A stretch of 46,591 bases of DNA, from positions 1 through 46,591 of the forward strand of contig CAOKPI010000010.1 in the NCBI GenBank assembly GCA_948470605.1, written 5' to 3'. A model generated the notes under the pieces. It ran no database searches. It saw only the letters and a program-made list of their open reading frames with translations, and was not told the DNA's origin. The translations under genes were made by a program, and so were the position numbers. Positions 45,377-46,591 of the stretch are shown in pieces; the stretch's first letter is position 1, and each line of letters starts with the position of its first letter. The stretch comes from an uncultured Clostridium sp. (lineage in GTDB: Bacteria > Bacillota > Clostridia > TANB77 > CAG-508).

Positions 45377-45579
45377 ATAGTAGTCTCAAGATAATAAATC
45401 AGCTATTGAGAAAAAATGACGAATGCGACTGAAATAGTTTTACAAATTCTTAATCAAAAGTCATAAAGGGTCCTGTCTTTGGGTATAGTTGTGACTTTTG
45501 ATTTAGAATTTGTTAACGTTATGTAAGGTAGCCGAGAAATTTCTGCTCAATAGCTGATTTATTCTCTTGAGACTACTAT
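45377..45579. repeat. 203-base near-palindromic element
   Basis: Outer arms of 34 bases (45377-45410 and 45546-45579) match as inverted repeats with one mismatch. An inner pair, ACAAATTCTTAATCAAAAGTCA and its inverse, also differs at one base. The two can stack into one long stem. The element occupies most of the 414-base gap between the GldA-like gene and the Gdt1-like gene. The rest of the gap is AT-rich with nothing recognised. It resembles a MITE; no coding capacity. Confidence 0.75.
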
Positions 45580-45661
45580 CGGAATAGACAAAAACATCTA
45601 CATTCGATTTTGCATATTTTTTTGCAACCTGCATATTTATTAAAAAGAAATGAGGAATACT

Positions 45662-46282
45662 ATGGAATTAATTTATCCTTTTTTAATTACTTTTACTCTT
45701 GTGTTTTTTTCTGAATTAGGAGATAAGACACAATTGTTAGTTTTGTCTTTTTCTACCAAAAATAAAACAAAAAATATCTTATTAGGAGTGGCTTTAGGTA
45801 CTTTTTTTAGCCATGGTTTTGCTATTTTATTTGGTAGTAGAATTGCTTATTTCTCTAGTGCTTCTTTTCAATTTTATTTGAAACTTTTTACTTATACTTC
45901 TTTTATTCTATTTGGTTTAATTGGTTTTTTACCTAAAAAATCAAAACATAGTGATAATGATACTTTTTCTCAAAAATCTATTCTCTTGCAAAAGTTTTCT
46001 CTTTTAAAATTGAATTGTATTTTTATAGTAGCTTTTTGTATATTAGTTGGTGAGTTAGGAGATAAAACTTTTTTGGCTTCTTTAAGTCTTGGTCTTGCTT
46101 ATCCAAATTCTAAGTTAGCTTTAATTTTAGGTTCTGTTTGTGGTATGGTGATGAGTAATTTTATTGCTATTTTTTGCGGTAAGTTAATGGCTAATCACTT
46201 AAAACAGTCTTTTATTGAACTTTTGTCTAATATCACTTTTATTGTTTTTGGATTATTGGGTTTTTTGCATATCTTTTTTTAA
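45662..46282 (+). CDS. Gdt1/UPF0016 family cation transporter
   Basis: A 206-residue membrane protein made of two similar halves of three spans each. Each half has the family signature: FFSELGDKTQLLVLSF near the start and LVGELGDKTFLASLSL after residue 125. UPF0016 members (yeast Gdt1, human TMEM165, cyanobacterial Mnx) export or exchange Mn2+ or Ca2+. The start at 45662 has GAGG six bases upstream; the ATG at 45650 is part of that site. No manganese riboswitch was seen before it. Confidence 0.88.
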   Translation: MELIYPFLITFTLVFFSELGDKTQLLVLSFSTKNKTKNILLGVALGTFFSHGFAILFGSRIAYFSSASFQFYLKLFTYTSFILFGLIGFLPKKSKHSDNDTFSQKSILLQKFSLLKLNCIFIVAFCILVGELGDKTFLASLSLGLAYPNSKLALILGSVCGMVMSNFIAIFCGKLMANHLKQSFIELLSNITFIVFGLLGFLHIFF

Positions 46283-46337
46283 GTTTGTTTTTTGTTGTAG
46301 CCTTCACAAAAAATATCGAAACTTAAAGGAATTCCTC

Positions 46338-46366
46338 TTGACAGCTTACCTTTTTTATGCTATTAT
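46338..46366 (+). promoter_or_regulatory. Promoter of tRNA-Arg
   Basis: A consensus TTGACA, 17 bases and TATTAT (overlapping TATAAT) lie just before the tRNA gene at 46388. Confidence 0.75.
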
Positions 46367-46387
46367 AATGATTGTCATTTAATATAT

Positions 46388-46464
<77 letters not shown>

Positions 46465-46502
46465 TGACAATCTTATGCGAACCCGTATAAGAATAAAATT
46501 AC

Positions 46503-46537
46503 AGAGTAATATCAGATAAATTGATATTACTCTTTTA
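46503..46537 (+). terminator. Terminator after tRNA-Arg
   Basis: A 12-bp perfect stem AGAGTAATATCA/TGATATTACTCT with a 7-base loop is followed by TTTT. Confidence 0.85.
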
Positions 46538-46544
46538 TAATTAT

Positions 46545-46567
46545 CCCCCAGTATAACTGGGGGATTT
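46545..46567 (+). terminator. Second hairpin at the window end
   Basis: CCCCCAG/CTGGGGG with a 5-base loop is followed by ATTTT. A small GGCC...GGCC palindrome follows at 46575-46587. It may be a second terminator or the edge of a repeat cut by the window. Confidence 0.5.
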
Positions 46568-46591
46568 TCATATCGGCCTATAAGGCCTTGA

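Noticed and set aside
45377..45661. yybP-ykoY manganese riboswitch before the Gdt1-like gene
   Set aside because: The family suggests one, but the region is a simple near-palindrome and lacks the conserved internal motifs as far as I can see.

Overview
The window is AT-rich (roughly 30% GC by eye). Shine-Dalgarno sites are strong, and GTG and TTG starts are common. The gene content (AddB-type nuclease, VanW, YqeG, YitT, YkvI, PgeF, GltD-like oxidoreductase) is typical of a low-GC Firmicute, most likely an uncultured anaerobic Clostridia relative. No species can be named from sequence alone. Most genes lie on the minus strand.

Layout. 1-2.4 kb: PAS protein, small nucleotidyltransferase and PHP phosphoesterase. 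2.5-2.8 kb: a structured non-coding block. 2.8-5.0 kb: an SsuABC/ThiXYZ-like ABC importer whose binding-protein gene is truncated. 5.2-6.2 kb: Rpn-family nuclease. 6.4-11.4 kb: trmL, a SpoU methyltransferase and mfd. 11.6-17.6 kb: a small orphan, topB, an HD hydrolase and leuS. 17.6-21.2 kb: a coiled-coil repeat protein, an HExxH protein and a GltD-like flavoprotein. 21.4-31.5 kb: uracil-DNA glycosylase, LD-carboxypeptidase, three paralogous MFS transporters around pgeF, and addB. 31.6-38.3 kb: a barrel-like protein, VanW, YqeG, OGG, a HEPN-like protein, YitT, radical SAM and rnc. 38.5-46.6 kb: an exported glucosaminidase, a membrane-anchored protein, a DUF6774-like microprotein, YkvI, a GldA/F/G-like ABC exporter, a Gdt1-like transporter and tRNA-Arg(UCU).

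Main observation. Six genes (ABC permease, mfd, uracil-DNA glycosylase, addB, rnc, GldA-like ATPase) are each split by one extra base. In all six the break has the same form: the zero-frame codon is CGG followed by A, and skipping the C restores the frame by reading GGA (Gly), in most cases at a glycine the family conserves. I checked every CGG trinucleotide on the coding strand of the annotated genes (about 12,500 codons). These six are the only in-frame CGG codons. All other CGG occurrences straddle two codons. This suggests that CGG has lost its arginine meaning and acts as a +1 frameshift signal, or that CGGA is a four-base glycine codon. Three of the six genes are DNA repair functions, and in addB, the glycosylase and the ATPase essential motifs lie beyond the shift.

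The window also carries several palindromic repeat families. Two are REP-like pairs with a GGGGAC-type core that overlap stop codons of neighbouring genes. Others are MITE-like elements with terminal inverted repeats, plus a 203-bp near-palindrome before the Gdt1-like gene.
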